From NCBI GenBank assembly GCA_005223375.1, contig RXOD01005359.1, positions 1 to 14,573 on the forward strand: DNA of 14,573 bases. Direction: 5' to 3'. The notes below the pieces were generated by a model that was given only the letters and a program-made list of their open reading frames with translations, did not search any database and had not been told where the DNA came from. How positions within the stretch are numbered: position 1 is the stretch's first letter; each line of letters opens with the position of its first letter. Below are positions 6,141 through 14,573 of the stretch, piece by piece. A program made the translations under genes and the position numbers. The stretch comes from Amoebophrya sp. AT5.2. Lineage: Eukaryota > Sar > Dinophyceae > Syndiniales > Amoebophryaceae.

Positions 6141-9067
6141 ATGAGTAGATCGCCCACGCCGATTCCGCGGAGAAAGTTGCGACACAAGAGTAAGTTTGAT
6201 TTAGACCACCCGGATAGGCGTGATTTAGAAATCAATCAAGAAGACAGACCTGCTGATAGACGACGGCGAAGATCTTCAACTTCTCTCTGGCTAGAAGACG
6301 CACAGAGGGACCTAGGAATTCGACTTCCAGAGGTAGCGCAATCTTCTAGATCCCCCGTAAGATCACGCGTCTCACCTAGCAGCAATAGCTCCGAAGGAGT
6401 CCCCTCCTGTTTTATCCTGGACGAAGCCGATAACCACTGGGTTCCTGTTCACGACGGCCAGGGCGGTGAGACTTGGAGGTGGGTGCCACCTTCCCCCGAG
6501 CCTCCTGCTGCTGCAGCCCCGGTTCTACAAAATTCTAACCAGGCCAACGCACCCGCTTCAGCCATCGGTAGTGATAATAGCTATTCCCCATTCGCAGAAC
6601 CACGAGAGTGGCTGACTCGGGAACAGGCGCTCCGAGGCGAAACCGGCGGACAGTTCCATCTGCGAAAAGAAGACCTAGAGCAGCTAGACGGGAGGACTAG
6701 CCTCCAGCAAGAAATCTACACCACGCTATTTAGGTCGCCGCAGCACGCAAGTTTCACGACAACTACAAATACTGCGAAGCCGCGACTCTACTTGTACAGC
6801 GAGGAGGACACCAAGTTTCGCACTTTTAGGCCAGACCATAGAAGTTTCCTACTCCCCGTCCGGTCAGACCCACCCATTGACTACAGGAAGACCACCTCGA
6901 GCCACACGCACCAGCCCCGTAGCAAGCTCGGGCAGAGAATCACTGGAGTTAGTGAGCTCGTCCTAGAGCACGAGGAGAGAATTCAACTCGAGGACCCATT
7001 CTTCCACTGCTCTACTGAGATTCGTATCAATACCCGCACCGTCTATAACCCACCGTCTAGCCGCAACTTTAAGGATCCTGAAATTGTCCGCTGCGTCTTC
7101 GCCAAGATGGCTGGTCCCCGGGAACAACTGCGTCAGACCATCATCCGCAACAGCGAGGATGAAGTTCGTCTGCTAATCGCAGTTGCGCGCGACCGGCTAG
7201 AAGAACTGACGGCGGATCGGCTCGGATACATTCCGGTCAATCTTTTGCCCGCGGCGCAGCTCATGAATGGGCGCAAGGCCGTCCCGAGTATCGACAGCTT
7301 TAGGCTTTTCCCTTTCTGGACGCTTTTGCGTCCCTCGATGATCTGGCATACAAGACTAGGCTATGGACCCTCCCGAACTTTTCCACCTATGACATCACAG
7401 CGCGCGGCATGCTCCCGATGGAGGATGTGGCGCGACTGATCTCCTCCGTCGGCAAGATTCGCTACTCCGACGTCTCGTCCACGTTCGTGCAGGGATGTCA
7501 ATGGGATGAATTCCTCCGGATGCTGAAGCTGAACAAGAACGAGGTACTAATTTTTTTTGGAGGTCGTCGCACTCCACCTCCTCTTGCAATTATTTACTAG
7601 AGAAGTTGATGTATAATAATTGTACATCATCAAGAACATCATGAAGATCATCGTCAGCGACATCATCTGCAATTATGAATTATTTGGATCGCCCCGCCCC
7701 CGCCGGCGGTCGGCCGTGATGTGAAGCACTCACCAACACCTCCTCGCTTCTCTTCAACACAGGAGCTCCCCAGGGACGAAATCAGCCGCCAGGCTTCTCT
7801 GCGCTCCGTCGGCAAGCGCATGTCCTACGACGTGAAGGAAAAGGATGCGCAGGTCGCGTACCAGGCTTGCAGCTCGGCGAGTATTTGCCGGAACAGAGTC
7901 GCGGCCGCCTCGGTGAACCGCGCCCGCGTGCAGGACGCAACCGACAAGCAGCTCAAGTGCATCGAGGACGGGGGCAGCGGACTGGAAATGCTCGCTGTAA
8001 AATTTATTTTTTTCAAATGATCTTCTTCTTCTACTAGTACTACTAGCAGTAGTTGATGTAGTGGCGCTACAAACCACTTCTACTGGTGCTCGACGGAGGT
8101 AAGGACTAGGATACTCATCTTCTTCAATCACTGATGATGAAGGACGAGCAGATCATGGCGATCATGGAGATCCTCGTGATCCTGGACGTCATAAAAAGCA
8201 ATAATAGACCTGTTCGTGGGGCGCCTTGGCTTCGCGAAGGCGGGGGCCGGGGCCTGATGGATTCGATACGAAAACGGGCTTCTTCTCTCGCGCCGTGATG
8301 AACCGCCTGAGGCATTTCGCGGTCCATCCCCGCTTCGCGTTCGTCCTCCATCAATAGCTGTAGCATAGGTACCATTCCCTTCTTCATCTTCGTCTATCAT
8401 TCATTCAGCCTTCACTCCTCCTGTTCCTCCACCGCTAGCACTTTCATACGTAAGTACCAGCGCCGTGTGCGCTTCTTACGTCGACCACGGCCACGACTTA
8501 GACGTGGTCAACGACGAGGACGTCGACGTCGTAGCACCAGCGTAGTGCTGTTCTTGTTCAGTGGAGGCGGTCTAGAAGTTTATTATTACGTCGTCGACCA
8601 CCACCACACCGCCAGCTCCTGCAATATCGTCTGCATCTGCTTATCTTTCACTTCTTCATCTACTACAGGACTTGGAGGACAGCGCCGCCATCGCGATGCT
8701 TTCCCGGCAGTACGCCCTCGGCAACCCGCAGCAGCAGCTGGCGCTGACACTGCCAGGTCACCTCGACCCGAGCTACGGCAGCAGCCGCGGCCTCGCCAAC
8801 CCGCCGATGCGCCGTCCGCTGGCCTTGGCAGCTCCCCCGTTGCTGCCCGCGTTGGAGGACATGGACGCCAAGGAGCGGCTCGAGGCCCTGCAGGCCAGAG
8901 CCATGGAGGGCAGCGACGACGTGATGGGCATCGTCGAGGTGGACATGAGCACGTCCATGAAGAAAGCCCCGATGAAGATGGCGTCCATGAAGCGCGCGCC
9001 GGCCACTCCGTTGTCTCCTCCGAAAGCGCGTGCCCCCAAGATGGCCAAGGCCATGAAGAGGAAGTGA
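6141..9067 (+). CDS. Orphan protein, about 677 residues, three exons, basic KMAP tail, internal -1 frame change
   Basis: Exons: 6141-7543 (donor GAG|GTACTA), 7763-7996 (acceptor AACACAG|GAG, donor GCT|GTAAAA) and 8669-9067 (acceptor CTACAG|GAC, stop TGA), all joined in phase 0. Exon 1 reads in one frame from ATG 6141 to about 7313, then coding continues in the -1 frame (LDAFASLDDLAYKTRLWTLP) to 7543; see 7307-7313. Without the shift, the first frame ends at 7439. Visible regions: an N-terminal RS/Arg-rich stretch (RRRRRSSTSLW, about residues 40-50); a Pro/Ala linker near 120-140; a charged, probably helical middle (HEERIQLEDPFF, AVARDRLEELTADRLG); exon 2, a Lys/Arg/Glu-rich helical piece; and a C-terminal tail of Lys-Met-Ala-Pro units (MKKAPMKMASMKRAP, then KMAKAMKRK). 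High third-position GC across all three exons, including both sides of the frame change, supports coding. I do not recognise any domain; a nuclear, nucleic-acid-binding role is only suggested by the RS-rich start and basic tail. ATG 6141 has an in-frame stop at 6096, unless the upstream exon at 5537-5737 is used. Confidence 0.75.
7307..7313 (+). other. Possible -1 frameshift site, or indel
   Basis: The zero frame is open from 6141 through this point. Coding-like sequence downstream lies in the -1 frame, whose first stop upstream is TAG at 7301-7303. Between these limits sits T-TTC-CCT, which has the X-XXY-YYZ spacing of a -1 slippery heptamer in the zero frame. Known eukaryotic sites have A or U at Y, so C here is atypical. 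Alternatives: a one-base loss in the T/C homopolymer run (sequencing error or mutation), or a 68-base intron from GTCAAT (7236) to TTTAG (7303), which would be phase-compatible but has a poor donor and removes sequence with coding bias. Confidence 0.45.
8210..8357 (-). other. Exon-like GC-rich island inside an intron, antisense
   Basis: Within the 672-base intron 7997-8668, an otherwise AT-rich low-complexity sequence, this GC-rich block is flanked on the minus strand by TGCTACAG (acceptor) and CAG|GTCTAT (donor). Between them one frame is open for 49 codons (LLMEDEREAGMDREMPQA and onward, ending PRTG). On the plus strand a frame open from 8208 (after ATAATAG) also has coding-like third-position GC (GFDTKTGFFSRAVMNRLRHF) and stays in phase with both neighbouring exons if spliced at GCG|GTCCAT. 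So it may be a cassette exon of the 6141 gene, an exon of a nested antisense transcript, or leftover coding sequence. Direct joining of 7996 to 8669 gives the smoother protein. Confidence 0.3.
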
Positions 9068-10487
9068 GCAGCTCGCTCCTTCCACTTCTTCGGCCCGGGA
9101 TGATCTGGAGTTCGGGTAGCTGTGGCTATGTGGGTGCAGTAGTCATGCTATCTCGAGGCGGACTTCGTCGCTCGCTCCGAACACGTAGCGGCGTCGGACT
9201 CTAAGATCGCTGATGAACATAGGCTCAGGCGGTGGCAGATCTGCGTAAGAACTTTTTCTACTGCTGGCACATGTCTATCACATGCGCAGATAAAAATACG
9301 CAACTGGCAGGCCGTATTCGAACTACCCGGACCATCTTCTACAGGCGTAGATACACTGCAGCTCGGTCTCCATCGCTTGGGCCCACATTGATTGATTTTT
9401 TTTCGTGGCGTAGGCGTGCGGGGAGTAGTTTTGCGCGGCAGTTTATCCACCTCCTCTAGCGAGGGATGAGGGCCGCTCCCGTACATTAAATAGAGTTCTT
9501 CCTCCTAGCGAGACGGAGGCATCTTCCTCTCCCTGCAGCCTACGCCACGACGCGAACACCTTCTACGCATTTGAAGATCGCAGTGGCCCGAGCAGACTAC
9601 ATTGACTGGCGATTACCTCGCGTTCGCCCTAGAACTTGAACGAGCTGAATAGCAGCAGACTACTGAATCGCTGTTTTATGATCTATCGTGCTGGTTCTTG
9701 CTAAACTCGGCGGCGCGCTACAGGTATGTGTTGTGTAGGGACGTTCTACGCCGGTGCCCGTGGCTAACCGTTGACACGATGGCAGACTTCCGGCAAGGTT
9801 AGCTTCAGAGACGTATCAGCGTGACCTCGCCGGCGCTACACCTAGAGAGCTGCACTCTACGACCATTAGCTACTGTTGCAGTGCAAAGGTTTTCCAATAC
9901 GAGACCTCCGCGACCCATCTACACCTAGCGACATGAACAACAGCACACGCGGCCGGGCGTTCCGAAGCTTCCGAGGTTTCTGCTTTCTACTTCCGGCTGC
10001 TCGATCAACATAATAATGCGTGCTTTCTGGTCGTCGTGAGGAGGTGATGTGTCTTTGGAAGGGGCGGGACGGCGACGGAGAGCCATACTAGAAGCAGCTA
10101 CTCTACACTCCACCCTGTCGATGCCCCCGTGTAGTAGGCCCTCCACTAGTTGAGCTACACCTTCGGCCGTGTACAATGTACGACTTTCCGATAACCCACC
10201 AGCTCAACTTACCTCTACGCTTACACTAGCTTCACAGCGATGGTCTCAGTACTTAAGCTTACGAAGTTGATGCAAGCACTTTTGCGCCTATGTAGGGTAG
10301 CTGCACACGAAGTGATCATGTACATGGACACGATCACCATCGCAGGGCTGGCGGCAAAAACATTTTGCCTTCCAAGAAGTAAAGTTCTAATTTTGCGTTG
10401 TCGCCAGTCCTGTGGTTCTCGCGTGGTGATGAGTCATAGTGTGGACCTCAGACCAGCAGACATTGACTCTTGCGCACTATTGCACCC

Positions 10488-10817
10488 ATGGACCCAGCGT
10501 TGCTTCGCGAAGACCTCGCTGCAGAATCAATGATGATTTGCTTGTTGGTTTGTTGTGTCTACTGGAAAGTAAAAAACTCGTGTCTTCCGCGAGGTGCAGC
10601 TGCGGAGCGTGCGACAGCTATCCCATACCTTGGCGCGCTGATGACAGGATGCGTTCGTCCACTCTGCAAGAAGTCTATCATCTCGTCCAGCGCCGTGATT
10701 GATGCGTGCAACGTGGCCGCGAGCAGCTTCGTCGTATTTTCTCTCGTGACTGGTGGTGTCGTGATCGTGGTGGTGGTGATGAAAAGTTCAGTCGCGTGCT
10801 GTCGTGCTGGACAATGA
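10488..10817 (+). CDS. Doubtful small ORF, possible membrane peptide
   Basis: A 109-codon frame from ATG 10488 to TGA, beginning MDPALLREDLAAES. It contains two hydrophobic runs (MMICLLVCCVYW, and FVVFSLVTGGVVIVVVVM near the C-terminus). The second run comes from a GTC/GTG/GGT low-complexity stretch and may be chance. Codon bias is weak compared with the genes at 6141 and 11389. A donor-like AAA|GTAAAA lies at 10568. No homology recognised; included only because it has a proper start and a length above the local background. Confidence 0.15.
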   Translation: MDPALLREDLAAESMMICLLVCCVYWKVKNSCLPRGAAAERATAIPYLGALMTGCVRPLCKKSIISSSAVIDACNVAASSFVVFSLVTGGVVIVVVVMKSSVACCRAGQ

Positions 10818-10952
10818 TCAAGATCGCATGCTTCGTCGCTCGCTCGGTCGTGGAGGAGAGACTCGTGCTTCATGCTCGAGGAGAGTCGTGGATCTCGTCG
10901 GGGATTTCGAGGGTCTCGGCGATCACCTCGTCGTGATAATCAATACGGTCTC

Positions 10953-10968
10953 TTGATGCAGCACCAGC
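10953..10968 (+). repeat. 16-base direct repeat, copy 1 (copy 2 at 12103-12118)
   Basis: TTGATGCAGCACCAGC occurs here and at 12103-12118. At both places GATGCAG looks like a 3' splice site, and the sequence after it (CACCAG...) is open, very GC-rich at third positions, and ends in a stop after 22 codons here (HQRPAPPADPPLVVAFVAAA then RN) and 14 codons there (HQLLPLLRKRVEMK). Both could therefore be small terminal or internal exons sharing a splice acceptor, or a dispersed repeat. Confidence 0.5.
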
Positions 10969-11388
10969 GGCCCGCGCCGCCCGCAGATCCGCCGCTGGTG
11001 GTCGCGTTCGTGGCGGCCGCCAGGAACTAGTAGCCAGCACTTGTGTGAAGAAGAAGCTCTTCTACTTCTATCTACTTGACCTCCACGACGACAGCACTGC
11101 AGCTACTAGTCTTGCAAATTATAGATAATTCAATTTCAATCACACTACATTACCAATTTCAATCACACATTACAACTTCTAGTACGACGAGGAGTACCTC
11201 CTCCGACAAGATGGCGCACGACTTTGCGGTCCTCAGCGCGAAATGCGGCTTCAGTTCCTTTAACCGTGCGGCCGCGCGTTGCGCGCTCCTGCGACCATAA
11301 TTCTAGTTCCCGCCGAGGACAACTTCAACTACAACTACATTGAGCGCCCGCGCGCTACGAGAGGACAGCACCCGCGGAAGAACGGAAG

Positions 11389-14300
11389 ATGGCGCTCGTG
11401 TTCAAAGACGAGGCCGTGCTTGCACGGATGCCGCGGCAATCGCGCGCAACGCAGTGGGATGCTCCGGCGAGGCACCCGAAGTCAGGCCTGCCCGTGTTCT
11501 ACGCAAAAACGTCGGCCCCGAACGCGGAGAGCTACTGCCAGTGGCTGAAGAAGCGCGTTCTCCAGAACTTGGAACAGTGGAGCGACTTCGAAATTCCAGA
11601 GGGCACCACGCTTGCGAGCCAACTGAGCCCTTTCCAGCTGGTATAAAAAAAAAATATTTTTTATTGCAATATTAGTTTTTTTATTAGCCATCAGAGCAGC
11701 TAGGTGTACTACACAAGTACTAGAACTGCTGTTGAGATCTACGCCGCAGCTGCTGGCGCTCGCCCACGAGGAGGAGGACGTCGATGATGAAATTGAATCG
11801 TGCTGCTGTCGTCGCTCAGAACTCAGTATCGGCCAACGACCATTTCCCAGGTACTTTGCTGCTTGTGGTACGCAATCATGGAGCCGGCGATGTGGAAGGG
11901 GAAACTGCAGGTCTGCAATTTTCGCGCGATCCTGGAGGGCCTCTCGTCGGCCAACGTTTACGACAAGGCGGAGCAGATAGACGCGCGGGCGCGGAAAAAG
12001 TTGTGTAAGTCGTTCGCGACAAACACGGCAACCCGCTGGAGGGATCAGGTACTTCGCTACGTGATCTGCCGCGGACCGCGCTGATGTTGTTGCTGTATGT
12101 GGTTGATGCAGCACCAGCTGCTGCCGCTCCTGCGGAAGCGCGTGGAGATGAAGTAAAGATGAAGATGACGTGATGTAGTAGTAGTTGTAACAGTCAACAC
12201 GATCTTTCATCACAAATACCTCCGACCACCGCGTCGACGTCAGGCATATGGCTTGACGAGATTTCTGGAATTTGCGATCATTGGGAGGTGTCGAATGCAT
12301 GACGCCACAGCTCCAGCGCGTAAACTTCTCGCAGATGCGGCGGGGATGTTGATCGGCTCGTACGGGAGCAAGTGCCTTTCGTGGGACTGCTCGAGCATTC
12401 GCCGATGGCACACGCACGGAGCAGTCGCACTTGTTACTTCGCGTTCTTTATTACATCTCTTTAGCTCGTCCTCGTCCTTCATCTTGTTCCTTTCTTTATA
12501 CTCATCTTCAAACATCATCAACAAGCACCAGGACACCCATGACGAGCACTTGTACTTTCTTTGCTCTTCCGCGACCCACAGGTGTACTATCCCGATCTGG
12601 TGGGGTCCAGGTTGGAGCCGGAGCTGGTTTACGTCGACGCTGTGATGAAGCCTCTCCCGATGCAGCATGGGGCACCTAAAAAAGTGCTCAGCAACCCCGA
12701 CGACGTGGATGATGACGGGCTGCTGCCGTCCGGTCCCGCTCCGGTGAAGAAGCGAGGAGCGGCCGAGGGACAGGAGGATGGGGCGGACCGAGCTGCGTCG
12801 GCGTATTCGGCAGCTGGCTACCTGTGGGCCGCTGAATTCACAAACGGCACTGATTTCATCGACAGCGTCTTCGTTCCGCTGGACACCCCGCTGGAGGAAA
12901 CACCTATCGAAGCGCGGACCGAGGAGGACGGCGCGGACGATGTTCAATTGAACTCGAGCAGCGACCAGGGCAGTTCGGAGGCCCGGAACGTCCAAATCAC
13001 TTCGACGGTGCTGCCGCACGTGTTCCAATTCGGCCGAGCCCACCGCCTGTCCAATAATACAAAAGGATTATGTAAACCGGTAACACTGGCTGCCGGTTTA
13101 TTCAATTCCTTCTGCAGTGGGCCCAAGGGGAGCGGCACGAACAAAACACTGCTTCGGCAGGAAGCGAAAGATCTGCAAAAGATCGCGGAGACGAAACCAG
13201 CGCCGATCTACATGAAAATTCCCCACGTGCGGGACATCCAGAGGGAGACGGACGCCGAGAGCCTGCAGGAGGGAATGGCGAAGCGTACTGCTATAATGCT
13301 TTTATCTTTATTTTTTGCACCTGCAGCTGCAGCTTCTATTGAAGATGAAGAGGTTTGGCTACTCGCGGGGGACCTCTGGAGGGGTCCCCTACAGGATACG
13401 TCTGCAACTCTTCCCCCGGTAGCACGGTGCTCCGAAGCCGCGAAAGTGTCTAACTACGAACCGACCCCCGCGAGAGACCTTCCGCGTCAGCCGCGCAGAG
13501 ACTTCTCTCGTACTGCGCAGCCGCAGGAGCAGCGGGATTAGGAGGCTACAGCTATGGCGCGAGGTCCTCTTCAGCGGCAGCACAGAATCGAGCGAACAAA
13601 CGTCGCCCCTAGGACGATAATGACCACTACTACTTCTAGCACTTCTACTAGCGTCGTCATCATCTTTTTCCTCACCTCTTTCTTCTTCTTGATCTTGATG
13701 CTGATGCTCTGCTACTTCTTGTAGTTCTACTTCAGAGGACGAGCAGGAGGTGGAGGACGAAAATTCTTGAATAAACTCAACCCACCTTCACCCGCAGCGA
13801 TTACTTTGATCGAGGCCACGGACACCAGGTGGATGAGGGACTTCTTATTCGCAAACGCGGCGCTGCACGACGGCGCAAAGATGAAGGCGCTATTTCACCG
13901 GCTCCACTCGAAGTCTTCCAAGACCTCCCTCGATGAAGCAGCGGCCGACGCCGCGACTCGCGCAAACAGAATGTCACTAGAGATGTTCGACGGCGCACCC
14001 TGTTCGCGCCCTCCGAACTGGCTCGGCTACCCGGGGGAAGTCTACTTGGCGTTCATGGAGTGCCCCCCGGAACTGCTGCAGGCGTACGTCGACATCGCCA
14101 AGCCACACTTTGACTTTTACGCACTGGTCGAAGTGTTGGACCGGACTTCGTCCGAAAAATCCCCTTTTCTCGATAGGCACGGCGAAACCGCGAGCGCCAC
14201 CCTGCAAAGTATGCGCCGGCTTTTAGACCCGAAAGCCACAAAAAACAGCGTCTACTCGACGGCGGAGCTGAGCGAGCTAATCAGCTCCCGTCGCATCTCC

Positions 14301-14573
14301 ATCTGGAAGATACTGATGCACGAAACGGCCCGGCATGCCGGGCAGTCACCATGCAGACGCAGGATGGCGGCAACGCTGTTCGCGAGAATCGTGAACTGCG
14401 CGATGTTTGATTCCTTCGACCCACAGTTTGGGCTCATGGAATCAATCGTCAAACGCGGGAGAACGATCTCGCGCCCAGCCGCGAACCGGCTCGGCAAGTT
14501 TTTTTCCGGAAAACTCGCAGTGAACTGCAAGCGCATGCTGCGCTGCGTCGCGCTCTTTAGCGCGCCGCTCGTG
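11389..14573 (+). CDS. Unrecognised multi-exon gene, incomplete at the window end
   Basis: Best single chain, all phases compatible: 11389-11640 (ATG; CTG|GTATAA), 11851-12048 (CCCAG|GTA; CAG|GTACTT), 12112-12152 (GATGCAG|CAC; AA|GTAAAG), 12261-12432 (GACGAG|A; CTT|GTTACT), 12582-13284 (CCCACAG|GTG; AAGC|GTACTG) and 13798 to beyond 14573 (ACCCGCAG|CG): 714 codons without a stop. Exons 1, 2, 5 and 6 have strong third-position GC bias; 3 and 4 are uncertain. Exon 1 is a basic, aromatic-rich N-terminus (SYCQWLKKRVLQNLEQWSDF). Exon 5 has an acidic, disordered stretch (NPDDVDDDGL) and a basic helical end. Exon 6 is a compact helical region (ITLIEATDTRWMRDFLF, SIWKILMHETARHAG). No family is recognised. 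Alternatives: the gene may end at TAA 12154-12156 (exons 1-3), or the perfect donor T|GTAAGT at 12005 may join CGTCAG at 12243 and end at 12302. A second gene would then start near ATG 12295. Confidence 0.55.
13285..13797 (+). other. Intron of the 11389 gene with hairpins
   Basis: Intron between phase-1 junctions AAGC|GTACTG and CCCGCAG|CG. Its first 257 bases stay open in the exon frame up to TAG 13539-13541, so retention would give an alternative C-terminus. It holds a 12-bp palindrome CTGCAGCTGCAG (13321-13332) and a 7-bp hairpin GGGGACC/GGTCCCC with an 8-base loop (13368-13389). The 3' part (13620-13780) is CTT/TAC/GAT low complexity typical of introns here. Confidence 0.5.

Larger units (their letters stand above)
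9068..11388. other. Spacer between plus-strand genes
   Basis: No well-supported gene. 9100-10230 has stops in all frames at short range, apart from short chance ORFs. A consensus donor CAG|GTATGT at 9732 has no coding sequence before it and could end a non-coding leader exon. 10600-10950 is GTC/GTG-rich low complexity. 11040-11190 is AT-rich with a tandem-like CAATTTCAATCACA repeat (two near copies, about 11127-11168). A 29-codon ORF at 11211-11299 (starting MAHDFAVLSAKC) precedes the next gene and could be a leader ORF or a first exon. Confidence 0.4.

Noticed and set aside
7754..8131. Minus-strand 125-codon frame opposite exon 7763-7996, with an acceptor-like TTTTACAG
   Set aside because: The acceptor is the reverse complement of the plus-strand donor CTGTAAAA. 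Plus-strand third-position GC and the charged helical product favour the plus strand.
10135..10168. tRNA-like stretch on the minus strand (GTGTAGCTCAACTAGTGGAG), which translates to GVAQLVE
   Set aside because: It resembles a D-arm, but the D stem does not close properly and no T-arm (GTTCRANYC) or acceptor pairing follows at the right distance.
4400..11280. Several NotI-type GCGGCCGC sequences, considered as cloning-vector traces
   Set aside because: They lie in different native contexts, including inside exons, with no surrounding vector sequence; they reflect GC-rich composition.
11482..12417. 311-codon minus-strand frame
   Set aside because: Contains low-complexity Tyr/Ser runs from intron sequence and lies opposite biased plus-strand exons.
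12240..13043. 267-codon minus-strand frame across the 11389 gene
   Set aside because: Runs opposite the strongly biased exon 12582-13284 and through an AT-rich intron. Only its last 50 codons look protein-like, and those are mentioned as an ambiguity.
1..14573. CRISPR arrays, rRNA, spliced-leader genes, transposase or reverse transcriptase genes
   Set aside because: No regularly spaced repeats, rRNA cores, spliced-leader sequence or catalytic motifs of such enzymes were seen on either strand.

Overview
The window looks like nuclear DNA of a protist. Coding stretches are GC-rich at third codon positions. They are cut by GT-AG introns of roughly 60 to 670 bases, and introns and spacers are full of short trinucleotide-type low complexity (GAT/CAT, CTT, TAC/TAG, CCA). 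There are no ribosome-binding-site/operon signs. A Lys/Met/Ala/Pro tail on one protein and a mitochondrion-like leader on another would fit an alveolate, possibly dinoflagellate-like, organism. This placement is inference; no spliced leader, rRNA or other diagnostic marker is visible.

Layout. Two genes lie on the minus strand at the left. The first (1079 to 114, two exons) is a small unrecognised protein with an acid-poor leader and two hydrophobic segments. The second (3564 to 1586, three visible exons) is the only confidently recognised gene: a bacterial-type FAD/NAD(P)-binding oxidoreductase whose N-terminal FAD-binding exon is not identified. A roughly 2.6 kb spacer (3565 to 6140) holds hairpins, a terminal-inverted-repeat-like element (3705-3942), low complexity and one candidate upstream exon (5537-5737). 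Two genes lie on the plus strand at the right: a roughly 677-residue orphan protein (6141-9067, three exons, with an internal -1 frame change), and another orphan gene (11389 to beyond the window end, up to six exons). Between them is a 2.3 kb spacer with at most one doubtful small ORF.

How the genes work together: no shared pathway can be inferred. This is a set of independently transcribed eukaryotic genes, divergent around the central spacer. Gene models were built by hand from reading frame, splice-site consensus, phase compatibility and third-position GC, so exon edges are hypotheses until RNA data are seen. The points most worth a second look are the frame change at 7307-7313, the inverted-repeat element whose end coincides with a phase-compatible splice donor for the flavoprotein gene, an exon-like island inside an intron at 8210-8357, and the bacterial affinity of the flavoprotein.
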